Origin: JACCQS01 sp050999295
GTDB lineage: Bacteria > Actinomycetota > Actinomycetes > Mycobacteriales > Geodermatophilaceae
Direction: 5' to 3'
Assembly: GCA_050999295.1 (NCBI GenBank)
Contig: JBPCPI010000142.1
Span: 1-25,066, forward strand
Length of the DNA: 25,066 bases
The position numbers and the translations under genes are program-made. Shown in pieces: positions 7,758 through 15,914 of the stretch. The first letter of the stretch is position 1; each line of letters begins with the position of its first letter. The notes beneath the pieces are model-generated. The model saw only the letters and a list, made by a program, of their open reading frames with translations, was not told the origin of the DNA and ran no database searches.

Positions 7758-8692
7758 GCGACCGAGTAGACACCCCCACCGAGGTGGTGGGGGACCGAAC
7801 CGATCACCCCCCTGGCCGCCTGGATGAACAGGACCGCCTCCAGCCGGGAAGTCAGGTGGCCGCCGACGACATCCCGGACTTGATCGTCGACGCCGTGACC
7901 GTGCGCTTCGGTGGGTTGACCGCGCTGGACTCGGTCTCCCTCCGGGTGGCCCCCGGAGCCATCCACGCGCTGATCGGTCCCAACGGCGCTGGAAAGTCCA
8001 CGCTGTTCAACGTGCTCTCCGGGGTCTATCCGGCGACGTCGGGCCGGGTGCTGCTGGGGGACCGCGAGCTCACCGGGCTCCGCCCTTTCAAGATCGCGAA
8101 TCTCGGCGTCGCCCGGGCGTTCCAGAACATTGCCCTCTCGCCGACCCAGTCGGTGCTGCAGAACCTCATGCTGGGTCGGCACCATCTGATGAAGACCGGC
8201 TTCCTCACTGCTGGGCTTGGCTGGCCGACCGCTCGGCGCGAGGAACGCCGGCACCGCGAACGGGCCATCGAGATCGCCGATTTCATGGGTCTGTCCAAGG
8301 TGTTGCACGCCCCGGCCGGGCTGCTCGCTTACGGTGACCAGAAGCGCGTCGACATGGGCCGGGCACTATGCATCGAGCCGCGGGTACTGCTTCTGGACGA
8401 GCCGGTTGCCGGCATGAACTCCGACGAGACCGCTCGCATGGGGCAGACGATCGAGGACATCCGGCAGACTCTTCGGATCTCGGTCGTGCTGGTGGAACAC
8501 GACATGGGGCTGGTGATGGGGATCGCCGACCGGGTGACTGTCCTGGACTTCGGCAAACAGATCGCCGACGGCCCGCCGCGCGATGTCCAGGACGACCCCG
8601 AAGTGATCCGCGCCTACCTCGGGTCGGCCGCCGATGTCGCCGCCGCCCGGCAGGCCAGCCACTACGAGACCGGTCGGGAGGAAGCCACGTGA
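7754..8692 (+). CDS. livG: Branched-chain amino acid-type ABC transporter ATP-binding protein
   Basis: Second ATPase of the importer, 312 residues. Walker A is GPNGAGKST, followed by LFNVLSGVYPATSGRV. The LivG-typical VARAFQNIALSPTQSVLQNLMLG Q-loop region, a variant signature (LAYGDQKRVDMGRAL), Walker B LLLDEPVAGMN and VLVEHDMGLVM are all present. The ATG at 7754 overlaps the livF stop (ATGA). A GTG nine bases upstream is also possible, but the coupled ATG is preferred. The first 45 residues are a polar extension not found in typical LivG. The mRNA of this extension contains an 8-bp GC hairpin. The gene overlaps livH by GTGA. Confidence 0.93.
   Translation: MSDRVDTPTEVVGDRTDHPPGRLDEQDRLQPGSQVAADDIPDLIVDAVTVRFGGLTALDSVSLRVAPGAIHALIGPNGAGKSTLFNVLSGVYPATSGRVLLGDRELTGLRPFKIANLGVARAFQNIALSPTQSVLQNLMLGRHHLMKTGFLTAGLGWPTARREERRHRERAIEIADFMGLSKVLHAPAGLLAYGDQKRVDMGRALCIEPRVLLLDEPVAGMNSDETARMGQTIEDIRQTLRISVVLVEHDMGLVMGIADRVTVLDFGKQIADGPPRDVQDDPEVIRAYLGSAADVAAARQASHYETGREEAT
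7773..7793 (+). other. Perfect GC hairpin just inside the livG coding region
   Basis: CCCCCACC (7773-7780), 5-nt loop, GGTGGGGG (7786-7793). The stem lies 19 nt after the livG start codon. There is no T tract, so it is not an intrinsic terminator, but it could affect translation or RNA stability between livF and livG. Confidence 0.5.
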
Positions 8693-9579
8693 GGCTCTTC
8701 CTCGAACTCCTGATCAACGGCCTGTCGGTCGGGGCCGTCTATGCATTGATCGCGCTCGGCTTCGTGATCATCTTCAAGGCGACCGAGGTGGTCAATTTCG
8801 CGCAGGGATCGCTGCTGTTCATGGGCGGGTTCACGATCAGTGAGTTCTCCGACGACTTCGGGTTCTTTCCCGCGCTCCTGCTCGGTATCCTCGTCGCCGC
8901 CTTCGGAGCCGTGCTGATCGAACGGATCCTCGCGATCCGAGCCACCCAAGCGTCGGTCAACACGCTGGCGATCGTCACGATCGGCGTCGACATCATCATC
9001 GCCGCGGAACTCGTACGGCGGGTCGGTGTCGATGCCCGCACGCTTCGAGACCCGTTCGGCGCCAGCACGCTGAACTTCGGCGGGGTTGAGGTCGCGACCA
9101 GCCGGGTGGCCGCGATCATCGTTGCCGCCGTGCTCGTCTCCGCCTTCTTCCTGGCCTTCAAGTACACCAAGTGGGGCATCGCGATGCGGGCCAGCGCCGA
9201 GGACCCCGAGGCCGCCGCCCTGATGGGGATCCGGCGGGGTCGGGTCTCGGCCATCGCCTGGATCCTGGCGGGGCTGCTGGCCACGGTCGCGGTCGTCTTC
9301 CTGGTCGCCTTCCCCACGCCCGGGTTGGACGGCAGCGTAACTAGGTTGGCGCTCAAGGCTTTTCCGGCTGCGATCCTCGGCGGACTGGACTCGACCGGCG
9401 GTGCCATCGTCGGCGGACTACTGGTCGGGATGGCCGAGCAATTGGCGCTGGGCTACGACAACTACCTGAGCTTCCTCGGCGGCGGGTTCGGCGAGATCAT
9501 GCCGTACGTCATCATGATCATCGTTCTGCTGGTCCGACCGTCCGGGCTGTTCGGCACAAAGGATCTGGCCCGTGTCTGA
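8689..9579 (+). CDS. livH: Branched-chain amino acid-type ABC transporter permease
   Basis: Inner-membrane permease of 296 residues with about eight hydrophobic segments. It opens with LFLELLINGLSVGAVYALIALGFVII and the family hallmark ATEVVNFAQGSLLFMGGF. The cytoplasmic coupling loop is MRASAEDPEAAALMGIRRGRV, the EAA-like contact for the LivF/LivG ATPases. The C-terminal part has FPAAILGGLDSTGGAIVGGL and ends with IVLLVRPSGLFGTKDLARV, both typical of LivH. The start is GTG 8689, overlapping the livG stop (GTGA). The end overlaps the next permease gene by eight bases. Confidence 0.94.
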   Translation: MRLFLELLINGLSVGAVYALIALGFVIIFKATEVVNFAQGSLLFMGGFTISEFSDDFGFFPALLLGILVAAFGAVLIERILAIRATQASVNTLAIVTIGVDIIIAAELVRRVGVDARTLRDPFGASTLNFGGVEVATSRVAAIIVAAVLVSAFFLAFKYTKWGIAMRASAEDPEAAALMGIRRGRVSAIAWILAGLLATVAVVFLVAFPTPGLDGSVTRLALKAFPAAILGGLDSTGGAIVGGLLVGMAEQLALGYDNYLSFLGGGFGEIMPYVIMIIVLLVRPSGLFGTKDLARV

Positions 9580-10990
9580 CACCACGATCGTGGGGACGAG
9601 TGCGTCCGGAGCAGGTGCCCCGAGCAACCCGTCGCGCGAATCGGCTGCCGAGTCGGACAACCGGGCGCGAGCAGTGGCGGCCGCGCCGCCCGATCCGCAG
9701 CGGCGCAGCAGGCGGCTGCAATGGATCCTGGCCGGCGTCGCGGTGCTGCTGCTCGCCCTCTTCCCGATCTACCAGGGCGGCTCGCTGCTCTACATCGGAC
9801 TCACCTGCATGGCGGCGGCAGTCGGTGCGGTTGGGCTGACCCTGCTCACCGGGGTCACCGGTCAACTGTCCCTGGCGCACGCCTTCTTCCTGGCCATCGG
9901 CACCTACGCCTATGCCTATCTCTCTGGGGAGCCCGGCGGCCAAGCGGTGCAGTACGGCGGGCTGGGGCTGCACCCGGTCCTGGGCGCGATCGGCGGAGTC
10001 CTGCTCGCCGGCGTGGCCGGCCTGTTGTTCAGCCCGATCGCCTCCCGGTTGCGCGGCATCTACCTCGGCGTGGCGTCGCTGTCCCTGGTCCTGATCGGGC
10101 AGCACGTGCTGTTCAACTGGGACACCGTCACCGGCGGCTTCAACGGCCGCCCGGCAACGGAGTTCAGCCTGTTCGGCTTCGGCTTCAGCAAGGACCGACC
10201 GGAGAACCTGTTCGTCCTCGACGTACCGTTTGGTAAGAACGAGCGACTCTGGTACCTCTTCCTGGTCATCCTGGTGCTCGCCTGCCTGTTCGCCCGAAAC
10301 CTGTTGCGCAGCCGTCCCGGCCGTGCCCTGCAGATGGTCCGCGACCGCGAGGTGGCGGCATCGGTCATGGGCGTCGGGGTTGCCCGATACAAGGCATACG
10401 CCTTCGTCCTGTCCTCGCTCTATGCGGGACTGGCCGGCGTGATGCTTGCCCTGGTCCTGCGCCCGACGCCGGAATCGTTTGGCCTGGTGCTGTCCATCTC
10501 CTATCTGGCCATGATCGTGATCGGCGGCTTGGGTTCGGTCGTCGGCGCAGTCGTCGGGGCGACATTCGTGACCGCTCTGCCGGCCATCTTCCAGCAGTAC
10601 TCCGACCTGTTTCCGTTCCTCGCTCAGCCGGGCACCGGCGGGCTGGACGCCTCCACGCTGGCCAAGTTCCTCTACGGCGGGGCCGTGGTCGTCGTCTTGC
10701 TCGTGGAACCCGGTGGGCTGGGTGCGGTCGGACGGCGATTCATCGCCAAGGTCTCCGGTGCCGCCCGCATGACCAAACGGACGGTGAAGTCGGCCACGAC
10801 CGAGTCCGCCGTACCCGACCCGCAGGTCGGAAACGTGACAGCGACAGCCCCACCGGCGCAAGCTACAACCACCGCCGCCACAGACTCACCGACTACGGAT
10901 TCGGCTGCCTCCCAAGGAGACAGCCCCCCGCAGCGGGAGACGCCCGACCGGGCGAGTAACCAGTCCGACCGAGATGAGGAACATCGATGA
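9572..10990 (+). CDS. livM: Branched-chain amino acid-type ABC transporter permease, extended termini
   Basis: Second permease, 472 residues, much longer than typical LivM cores of about 320-350. The core (about residues 50-395) holds LLTGVTGQLSLAHAFFLAIGTYAYAYL, the SRLRGIYLGVASLSLVLI segment, the coupling loop MVRDREVAASVMGVGVARYK and VIGGLGSVVGAVVGATFVTALP. The first 45 residues are polar and disordered-looking. The last 75 are Thr/Ala/Pro/Ser-rich and lack hydrophobic segments, so both ends are probably cytoplasmic or disordered. The start is GTG 9572 within the end of livH. The gene overlaps the binding-protein gene by ATGA. Confidence 0.92.
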   Translation: MSDTTIVGTSASGAGAPSNPSRESAAESDNRARAVAAAPPDPQRRSRRLQWILAGVAVLLLALFPIYQGGSLLYIGLTCMAAAVGAVGLTLLTGVTGQLSLAHAFFLAIGTYAYAYLSGEPGGQAVQYGGLGLHPVLGAIGGVLLAGVAGLLFSPIASRLRGIYLGVASLSLVLIGQHVLFNWDTVTGGFNGRPATEFSLFGFGFSKDRPENLFVLDVPFGKNERLWYLFLVILVLACLFARNLLRSRPGRALQMVRDREVAASVMGVGVARYKAYAFVLSSLYAGLAGVMLALVLRPTPESFGLVLSISYLAMIVIGGLGSVVGAVVGATFVTALPAIFQQYSDLFPFLAQPGTGGLDASTLAKFLYGGAVVVVLLVEPGGLGAVGRRFIAKVSGAARMTKRTVKSATTESAVPDPQVGNVTATAPPAQATTTAATDSPTTDSAASQGDSPPQRETPDRASNQSDRDEEHR

Positions 10991-12267
10991 ACATTCGCAG
11001 AGCACGTGCGGTCGCTGCGCTCGGCGTGGCGACGGTGCTCGCCGTCACGGCGTGCAGCACCCGCGCAGACGACGGTGGCGGCGGCGGTGGTGACGGCGGC
11101 GGCAGTGATGCCGATGTGCAGACCGACTTCGGCGTCACCGACGACACCATCAACCTGGGCATCCTGACCGACCTGACGGGTCCGTTCGCCTCACTGTCGA
11201 CCGGCATCGTGCAGGGCAATCAGCTCGTCTACGACACGATCAACGAGGAAGGCGGCATCTGCGGTCGGCAGATCGAGCTGGACATCCAGAACCACGGCTA
11301 CGACGTCCAGCAGGCTGTGCAGCTCTACAACCAGGTCGGGCCCAATGTCCTGGGCTTCACCCAACTGATCGGCTCACCGATGACCACGGCGCTGCTCGAT
11401 CAGATCACCGCCGACGAGATGGTGACCGCGCCGGCGTCGTGGGCCTCCACTCTGTTGGAGAACGAATACATCCTGATGGGCGGCACGACCTACGACCTCG
11501 AGATGATCAACGGAATCCAGTGGATGATCGACGGAGGCATGATCGCCGAAGGCGACACGGTCGGGCACATCTACATCGAGGGTGAGTACGGCGCCAACGG
11601 TCTGCTCGGTGCCCAGTACGCGTCGGAGGAACTCGGCCTGAACCTCGTCGAGGTGCAGGTCAAGTCCACCGACCAGGACCTGTCCGGCGCGATCTCGTCC
11701 CTTGGCAGCCAGGGCGTGACGGCGATCTTCCTGACGACCTCTCCGGCCCAGACCGCCTCCGCGGTCGGCTCGGCGGTCGCGGGTGGGTTGAACATCCCGT
11801 TCCTGGGCAACAACCCGGTGTTCGCACCGGCACTGCTGGACAGCCCAGCCGCTGCGGCACTGGAGGCGAGCCTGTTCGTGGAGACCTCGACTACGCCTTA
11901 CGCCACCGACACCCCGGAGGCGCAGGAGCTGCGTGATCGCCTGGTGGAGAAGTTCCCGGACGCCTCACCCAACGGCGGGCAGTTCTACGGCTACGGCGTG
12001 GCAACCATCTACGCCTCGGTCATCCAGCGCGCCTGCGACAACGGTGATCTCACCCGCGCCGGGCTCCAGACGGCGCTGACCGAGACCGACAACGGCGACA
12101 CCGGCGGGATCATCGCCCCGCTGGACTACTCCGAGCCGGGCTCCTCGCCGTCGCGCGAGATCTTCATCGCCCAGCCGAGCGCGGACGCCGAGGGAGGTCT
12201 GGTCCTGGTGGAGGAACTGTTCACCACCGACCTCGCCCAGGGGTACGTCGGTCCATCTGAGGGGTGA
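10987..12267 (+). CDS. livK: Branched-chain amino acid-type ABC transporter substrate-binding lipoprotein
   Basis: Extracytoplasmic binding lipoprotein, 426 residues. The signal peptide has RRAR, a hydrophobic core and the lipobox LAVTAC, with lipidated Cys at residue 23, followed by a Gly/Asp linker (DDGGGGGGDGGGSD). The type I periplasmic-binding fold follows: INLGILTDLTGPFASLSTGI, then NEEGGICGRQIEL, then AISSLGSQGVTAIFLTTSP, then GQFYGYGVATIYASVI. The 3' part (LQTALTETDNGDTGGIIAPLDYS) is typical of Peripla_BP_6/LivK-like proteins. It is the last gene of the operon, with its ATG overlapping the livM stop. A strong hairpin follows. The substrate could be a branched-chain amino acid, an amide or another small acid; the sequence does not decide. 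Confidence 0.92.
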   Translation: MNIRRARAVAALGVATVLAVTACSTRADDGGGGGGDGGGSDADVQTDFGVTDDTINLGILTDLTGPFASLSTGIVQGNQLVYDTINEEGGICGRQIELDIQNHGYDVQQAVQLYNQVGPNVLGFTQLIGSPMTTALLDQITADEMVTAPASWASTLLENEYILMGGTTYDLEMINGIQWMIDGGMIAEGDTVGHIYIEGEYGANGLLGAQYASEELGLNLVEVQVKSTDQDLSGAISSLGSQGVTAIFLTTSPAQTASAVGSAVAGGLNIPFLGNNPVFAPALLDSPAAAALEASLFVETSTTPYATDTPEAQELRDRLVEKFPDASPNGGQFYGYGVATIYASVIQRACDNGDLTRAGLQTALTETDNGDTGGIIAPLDYSEPGSSPSREIFIAQPSADAEGGLVLVEELFTTDLAQGYVGPSEG

Positions 12268-12298
12268 GGCTATCCCTTTCTAGTCAACGCTGAGTAAC

Positions 12299-12333
12299 GG
12301 CGCCGCCCCGAAGAGTCAACTCTGGGCGGCGCC
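12299..12333 (+). terminator. Hairpin terminator after the liv operon
   Basis: GGCGCCGCCC (12299-12308) pairs perfectly with GGGCGGCGCC (12324-12333), and the loop can form an additional AGAGT/ACTCT stem. It lies 32 nt after the stop codon. There is no U-tract, as is common for actinobacterial terminators. Confidence 0.7.
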
Positions 12334-12412
12334 GCAGCGTGAACTCGAACCGCGCATGGGTCTCGCGCGCCGATGTGCGGCAGTACGGCTGCTGCGACCT
12401 GGGCAACCCCCG

Positions 12413-12418
12413 TACCCT
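12413..12418 (+). promoter_or_regulatory. Possible -10 (TACCCT) for the LCP-like gene
   Basis: TACCCT fits the TANNNT pattern of actinobacterial -10 boxes and precedes the chosen GTG start by about 40 nt. No good -35 is seen, so this is weak. Confidence 0.25.
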
Positions 12419-12459
12419 TGACCCTTTGCACGAACTGTTCGGGATGGGGTGTCACACGG

Positions 12460-14124
12460 GTGCCAGCTGACGGCCGCCCGCGCCACGGGGGGCTCGCCGA
12501 CGACCCCGGCTGCACTGGACCGATCACGGTTCCCGACCTGCTGGCACGGTCCGGCCATGCCCAACCGCGGAAATCTGATCCCGAGATCGGGCGGGGGAGA
12601 CGCCCGGTAACCAAGTCCGGGCGCCGGATCGCCGCGCGGCAAGCAGTGGTCGAAGTGCGCCGACACCGGGTACGCAGGACCTTCGCGGTGCTGCTGACGA
12701 TGTTGGTGGCGCTGTTGGCATCGGCGGCCGCGTACTACGTCGGTCTGTTCTTCTACCTCGATCGCACGATCGACCGGGTCGACGCGCTGGCTCTGGATGC
12801 CCCGGGCATCATGTCGCCGCAGGCCCAGGACGCGGCCGACAACTTCCTGATCGTCGGAACGGAATCGAGCGACGCCGATGTCCGCGTCACCTCTGCGCTG
12901 ATCGCGCACCTGGCTCCTGGTCGGGACGGGGTCGTCCTGGTGAGCCTTCCGTTGACCGCCTACACCGATGTGCCCGCCTGCCCGATCGGGGAGGAACCCG
13001 GTTTGGCCGATCCCTACGGCGGCTCCCTGGCATCCAGCTATGACACAGCCGGTGCCGGGTGCCTGGTCCGTACCGTGCAGCAGCTGTCCGGGATGCGCAT
13101 GGACCACTACGTCGAGCTGGACCTCGAGCGTCTGCCCGGCATGGTCGAGGCACTGGGCGGGGTACCGGTGTGTTTGCCGGCGGAGTTGACAACCGGTGCC
13201 CAGGGCGGCCTACCAGCCGGGTCATCGGTGCTCGACTCCCAACAGGTCCGGGCCATCCTGGCCGACGTCGATGCCGGTCAGGATCCGACCGGCCAACTGG
13301 CCACCGATCGGCAGCGGCTGCTGTTGGCCTCCACGCTTCGCGAGGCCCTTCGTCCGGAGAATCTGCTGAATCCGGTAGCCCTCACCGGCTTCGTCAGTGC
13401 GGCGGCCAATGGACTGACCCTCGACACGAGCACCACCTTGGGCGAGCTGAAGGACCTCGGGGACAAGCTCGGCGAATTCACCGCCGGCGACACCTTGCAC
13501 GCCAGCGTTCCGTTGACTCAACTGGCCTACGAACCCGCCGACAGTGCGCAGAGCTATGCACTCGTCGACGACCTGGCCAGCCGTGCACTGTTCCGCGCCA
13601 TCATCAGCGACAGTTCGCTACCCGAGCCGGAAGATGGCGCAGCCGACGGCGGGCCCCCCACACCGGGCAGCACTGCCGAACCCGTCCCGCCCGCGCCCGA
13701 GGCCGCTCCGCCGCCCGCACCGGATCCCAATGCCCTCACAGTTGCCCCGCAGCAGATCACCGTGAACGTGTACAACGGCATCGGCACGCGGAGGCTTGCG
13801 ACCGATGCCTCGGAGCAGCTCGCGGCGCACGGTTTCGGCATCGGGGAGATCGAGAACCAGATCACCGGGGACGAACCCTCAGTGGTCCGCTACCCCCCTG
13901 GCCAGCTGGAGGCGGCGCGTACGGTCGCCGCTTCGGTGCCCAACTCGGTCCTGCAAGAGGGCGCGACGGTCGGTGGCCGCATCGATCTGGTGGTCGGATC
14001 GTCCTTCGACGGTGTCGTCCAGGTCGTGATCTCTCCACCGCTGCCGCCGGCACCTGCCGCGACCCCCAGCGCGACGCCGACGGCGACGGCTACCACTCCG
14101 GTCAGCCGGCAGTCCTGCGGCTAG
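12460..14124 (+). CDS. LytR-CpsA-Psr-like envelope protein with LytR_C domain, degenerate active site
   Basis: About 554 residues. The order is: a basic cytoplasmic N-terminus containing ITVPDLLARSG, one membrane helix (FAVLLTMLVALLASAAAYYV), an LCP-like domain (about residues 125-370 of this start), a Pro/Ala linker, and a LytR_C-like domain (ITVNVYNGIGTRRLATDASE, about 430-520). LCP enzymes attach anionic polymers to peptidoglycan and normally show R-S-D-T and a P-R-D motif. Here the first reads RVTSAL and the second SLPLTAY, so the Asp and the second Arg are lost. The Arg cluster before the last helices is also reduced (LATDRQRL). It may be a non-catalytic paralogue. The start is GTG 12460, with gatgggg upstream, because a downstream GTG (12646) has no ribosome-binding site. 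The start is uncertain. Confidence 0.75.
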   Translation: MPADGRPRHGGLADDPGCTGPITVPDLLARSGHAQPRKSDPEIGRGRRPVTKSGRRIAARQAVVEVRRHRVRRTFAVLLTMLVALLASAAAYYVGLFFYLDRTIDRVDALALDAPGIMSPQAQDAADNFLIVGTESSDADVRVTSALIAHLAPGRDGVVLVSLPLTAYTDVPACPIGEEPGLADPYGGSLASSYDTAGAGCLVRTVQQLSGMRMDHYVELDLERLPGMVEALGGVPVCLPAELTTGAQGGLPAGSSVLDSQQVRAILADVDAGQDPTGQLATDRQRLLLASTLREALRPENLLNPVALTGFVSAAANGLTLDTSTTLGELKDLGDKLGEFTAGDTLHASVPLTQLAYEPADSAQSYALVDDLASRALFRAIISDSSLPEPEDGAADGGPPTPGSTAEPVPPAPEAAPPPAPDPNALTVAPQQITVNVYNGIGTRRLATDASEQLAAHGFGIGEIENQITGDEPSVVRYPPGQLEAARTVAASVPNSVLQEGATVGGRIDLVVGSSFDGVVQVVISPPLPPAPAATPSATPTATATTPVSRQSCG

Positions 14125-14166
14125 GCACAACTTTCCTCGATGTCACCTGGTTGGACGCGCAAGGTC

Positions 14167-14195
14167 TTGCCGCGCTCACCCCCGATCCCTACATT
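14167..14195 (+). promoter_or_regulatory. Putative promoter of the secreted propeller gene
   Basis: -35 TTGCCG (14167-14172), 17-nt spacer, -10 TACATT (14190-14195), about 45 nt before ATG 14244. Confidence 0.45.
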
Positions 14196-14243
14196 GCCGT
14201 CCATCCGGTCAAGTACGGGGAGCCTCGAGGGGAAGGATTGACG

Positions 14244-15320
14244 ATGGGCAAGCAGCGCTGGCTTCGGGGGGTCGCCGCGGTGGGCGCTCTGGGCATGGTG
14301 GTCTTGATGGCCGCACCGGCCGGCGCGGAGGAAGCAACCGGGTCCGTATCGGAACCCATCATCGAGGGCTTGATCGGACCGTTGGGCTTGGATGTGACCA
14401 ACAACGGGACGATCTACGTCGCGGAGGGGTTCGCCGGGCAGATCACCAGAGTTGCACCCGGCGGCGCGCGCAGCGTGCTGTTCGCCTCCGAGGGCGCCTC
14501 GGTCTCCGGTGTGGCCAGCACGGCGCTAGGCCGGGTCGCAATAACGCTGTCCACGTTCCCGGAGGAGGAAGCTCCTCCACTGGACACCACACTCGAGCTG
14601 GTCAATCCGAACGGAAGCACAATCACGCTCGCGTCGCTGTTGGACCATGAGGTCACGACCAATCCCGACGCGGGTAGCAGCTACGGCTTCCTGAACCTGC
14701 CGGCGAGCTGCCTGGCGAAGCTGCCCCCGGAGTTGCAGCCCTATACCGGCATCGTCGAGTCCAATCCCTACAAGGTTGCGACCCTGAGCCCGATCAGTTA
14801 CGCGGTCGCTGACGCCGCCGGCAACAGCATTGTGCGGGTGACTGCGGGCCAGCAGCCCAGAACCGTGGCCGTCCTGCCCGGGGTGCCGCAGCGGATAACC
14901 CCGGCCGCTGCCTATCAGAACGCGCTGCCGCTGTGCACGGTCGGTCGGGTCTACACCTCCGAACCGGTTCCCACCGACGTGGAGGTCGGACCGGACGGCT
15001 TCTGGTACGTGAGCGCGCTGCCCGGTGGTCCCGAGCTTCCCAACACCGGGTCGGTCTTCCGGGTCAACCCGGACACCGGGGCAGTGAAACTGGTGGCCCG
15101 CGGCTTCTCCGGAGCGGTCGATCTCGCGGTCGCCGACGACGGGACGATCTACGTGGCTGAACTCGATGCCAACCGGATCAGCGCCATCAGCAACGGTGTG
15201 GTCTCCACGGTCGTGGACGTGTTCTCGCCGGGTGCGGTCGAGATCGCCGACGACGGCACGATCTATGCGACGACCGGCGTCTTCGGTCCGTCCGGTGCTG
15301 TGGTGGTCGTGACCCCCTAG
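14244..15320 (+). CDS. Secreted ScyD/ScyE-like beta-propeller protein
   Basis: Exported protein of 358 residues. A Sec signal peptide (GKQRWLRGVAAVGALGMVVLMAAPAGAEE) is cleaved after about residue 29. The mature part consists of repeated propeller blades marked by a G-L-D-V/D-G-T-I-Y-V-A pattern: NNGTIYVAEGFAGQITRV, DAAGNSIVRV, GPDGFWYVSALPGG, DDGTIYVAELDANRI and DDGTIYATTGVFGPSG. This matches the ScyD/ScyE family as I know it (NHL/SMP30-like propellers, originally named in cyanobacterial scytonemin clusters), but nothing here suggests scytonemin. The role is unknown. ATG 14244 follows gaggggaagg. It lies nine bases before the carbonic anhydrase gene, so the two may be cotranscribed. Confidence 0.85.
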   Translation: MGKQRWLRGVAAVGALGMVVLMAAPAGAEEATGSVSEPIIEGLIGPLGLDVTNNGTIYVAEGFAGQITRVAPGGARSVLFASEGASVSGVASTALGRVAITLSTFPEEEAPPLDTTLELVNPNGSTITLASLLDHEVTTNPDAGSSYGFLNLPASCLAKLPPELQPYTGIVESNPYKVATLSPISYAVADAAGNSIVRVTAGQQPRTVAVLPGVPQRITPAAAYQNALPLCTVGRVYTSEPVPTDVEVGPDGFWYVSALPGGPELPNTGSVFRVNPDTGAVKLVARGFSGAVDLAVADDGTIYVAELDANRISAISNGVVSTVVDVFSPGAVEIADDGTIYATTGVFGPSGAVVVVTP

Positions 15321-15329
15321 CCTTCAGGG

Positions 15330-15827
15330 GTGGATTCGGACTTCGCGGACCTGCTGGCGGCCAACGCGGCATTCGCCCAGACGTTCGACTTGGCAGGTTT
15401 CGACGGAGCCGCCCATCGAGGCGTCGCCGTCGTCACCTGCATGGATTCGCGCATCGATCCGCTCCGATTGCTGGGTCTGCAGCCGGGCGATGCGAAGATC
15501 TTCCGCAATCCAGGCGGCCATGTGACCAGTGCCGCGCTCGATGCCTTGGTCCTCGGGGTACACCTCCTGGGCGTCGAACGGATCCTCATCGTGCCGCACA
15601 CCCGGTGTGCTCTGGCGATGCACAGCGAGGCTGAACTGCGCAGGCAGGTCAGCACCGCCAGTGGCCAGGACGCAGCCTGGATGTCGTGGAACGTGGTGAC
15701 CGACCAGGCGGCGGCCCTGCGCGAAGACGTCGCCAGGGTGCGCTCGCATCCGCTCATCCCGGAGCGCGTGCCGGTCGGCGGATTTCTGTACGACGTCGAC
15801 ACCGGTCGACTGGCGCAGTTGATCTGA
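15330..15827 (+). CDS. Beta-class carbonic anhydrase
   Basis: Cytoplasmic zinc enzyme for CO2/bicarbonate interconversion, 165 residues, similar in length to the short actinobacterial beta-CAs. Zinc ligands and catalytic residues are visible: CMDSR (Cys ligand and Asp/Arg dyad, about residue 37), RNPGGHVTSAALDALVLG, then VPHTRCAL with the His and Cys ligands. The C-terminal GFLYDVDTGRL is also typical. The start is GTG 15330, only nine bases after the preceding stop codon. The Shine-Dalgarno is weak (tcaggggt), so translation may be partly coupled. Confidence 0.92.
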   Translation: MDSDFADLLAANAAFAQTFDLAGFDGAAHRGVAVVTCMDSRIDPLRLLGLQPGDAKIFRNPGGHVTSAALDALVLGVHLLGVERILIVPHTRCALAMHSEAELRRQVSTASGQDAAWMSWNVVTDQAAALREDVARVRSHPLIPERVPVGGFLYDVDTGRLAQLI

Positions 15828-15914
15828 ACCTCGCGGTCGGGAATCCAAGCCGTCCCGCCCCGCGAATGTAGGAACGACAGCACCAGTCAGAATCCCGGAG
15901 GACGAGAGGCAGCC

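Noticed and set aside
7773..7793. Hairpin as a terminator between livF and livG
   Set aside because: It lies inside the livG coding region, has no U tract, and the operon continues with overlapping genes.
9518..10861. Long open frame (447 codons) antisense to livM
   Set aside because: Its composition is Gly/Gln/Arg-rich low-complexity sequence typical of GC-rich shadow frames; livM on the other strand has clear domain motifs.
13059..14243. Upstream extension of the propeller protein frame through the LCP gene
   Set aside because: The real start is ATG 14244 with a signal peptide and Shine-Dalgarno; the extension is Arg-rich out-of-frame sequence of the LCP gene.
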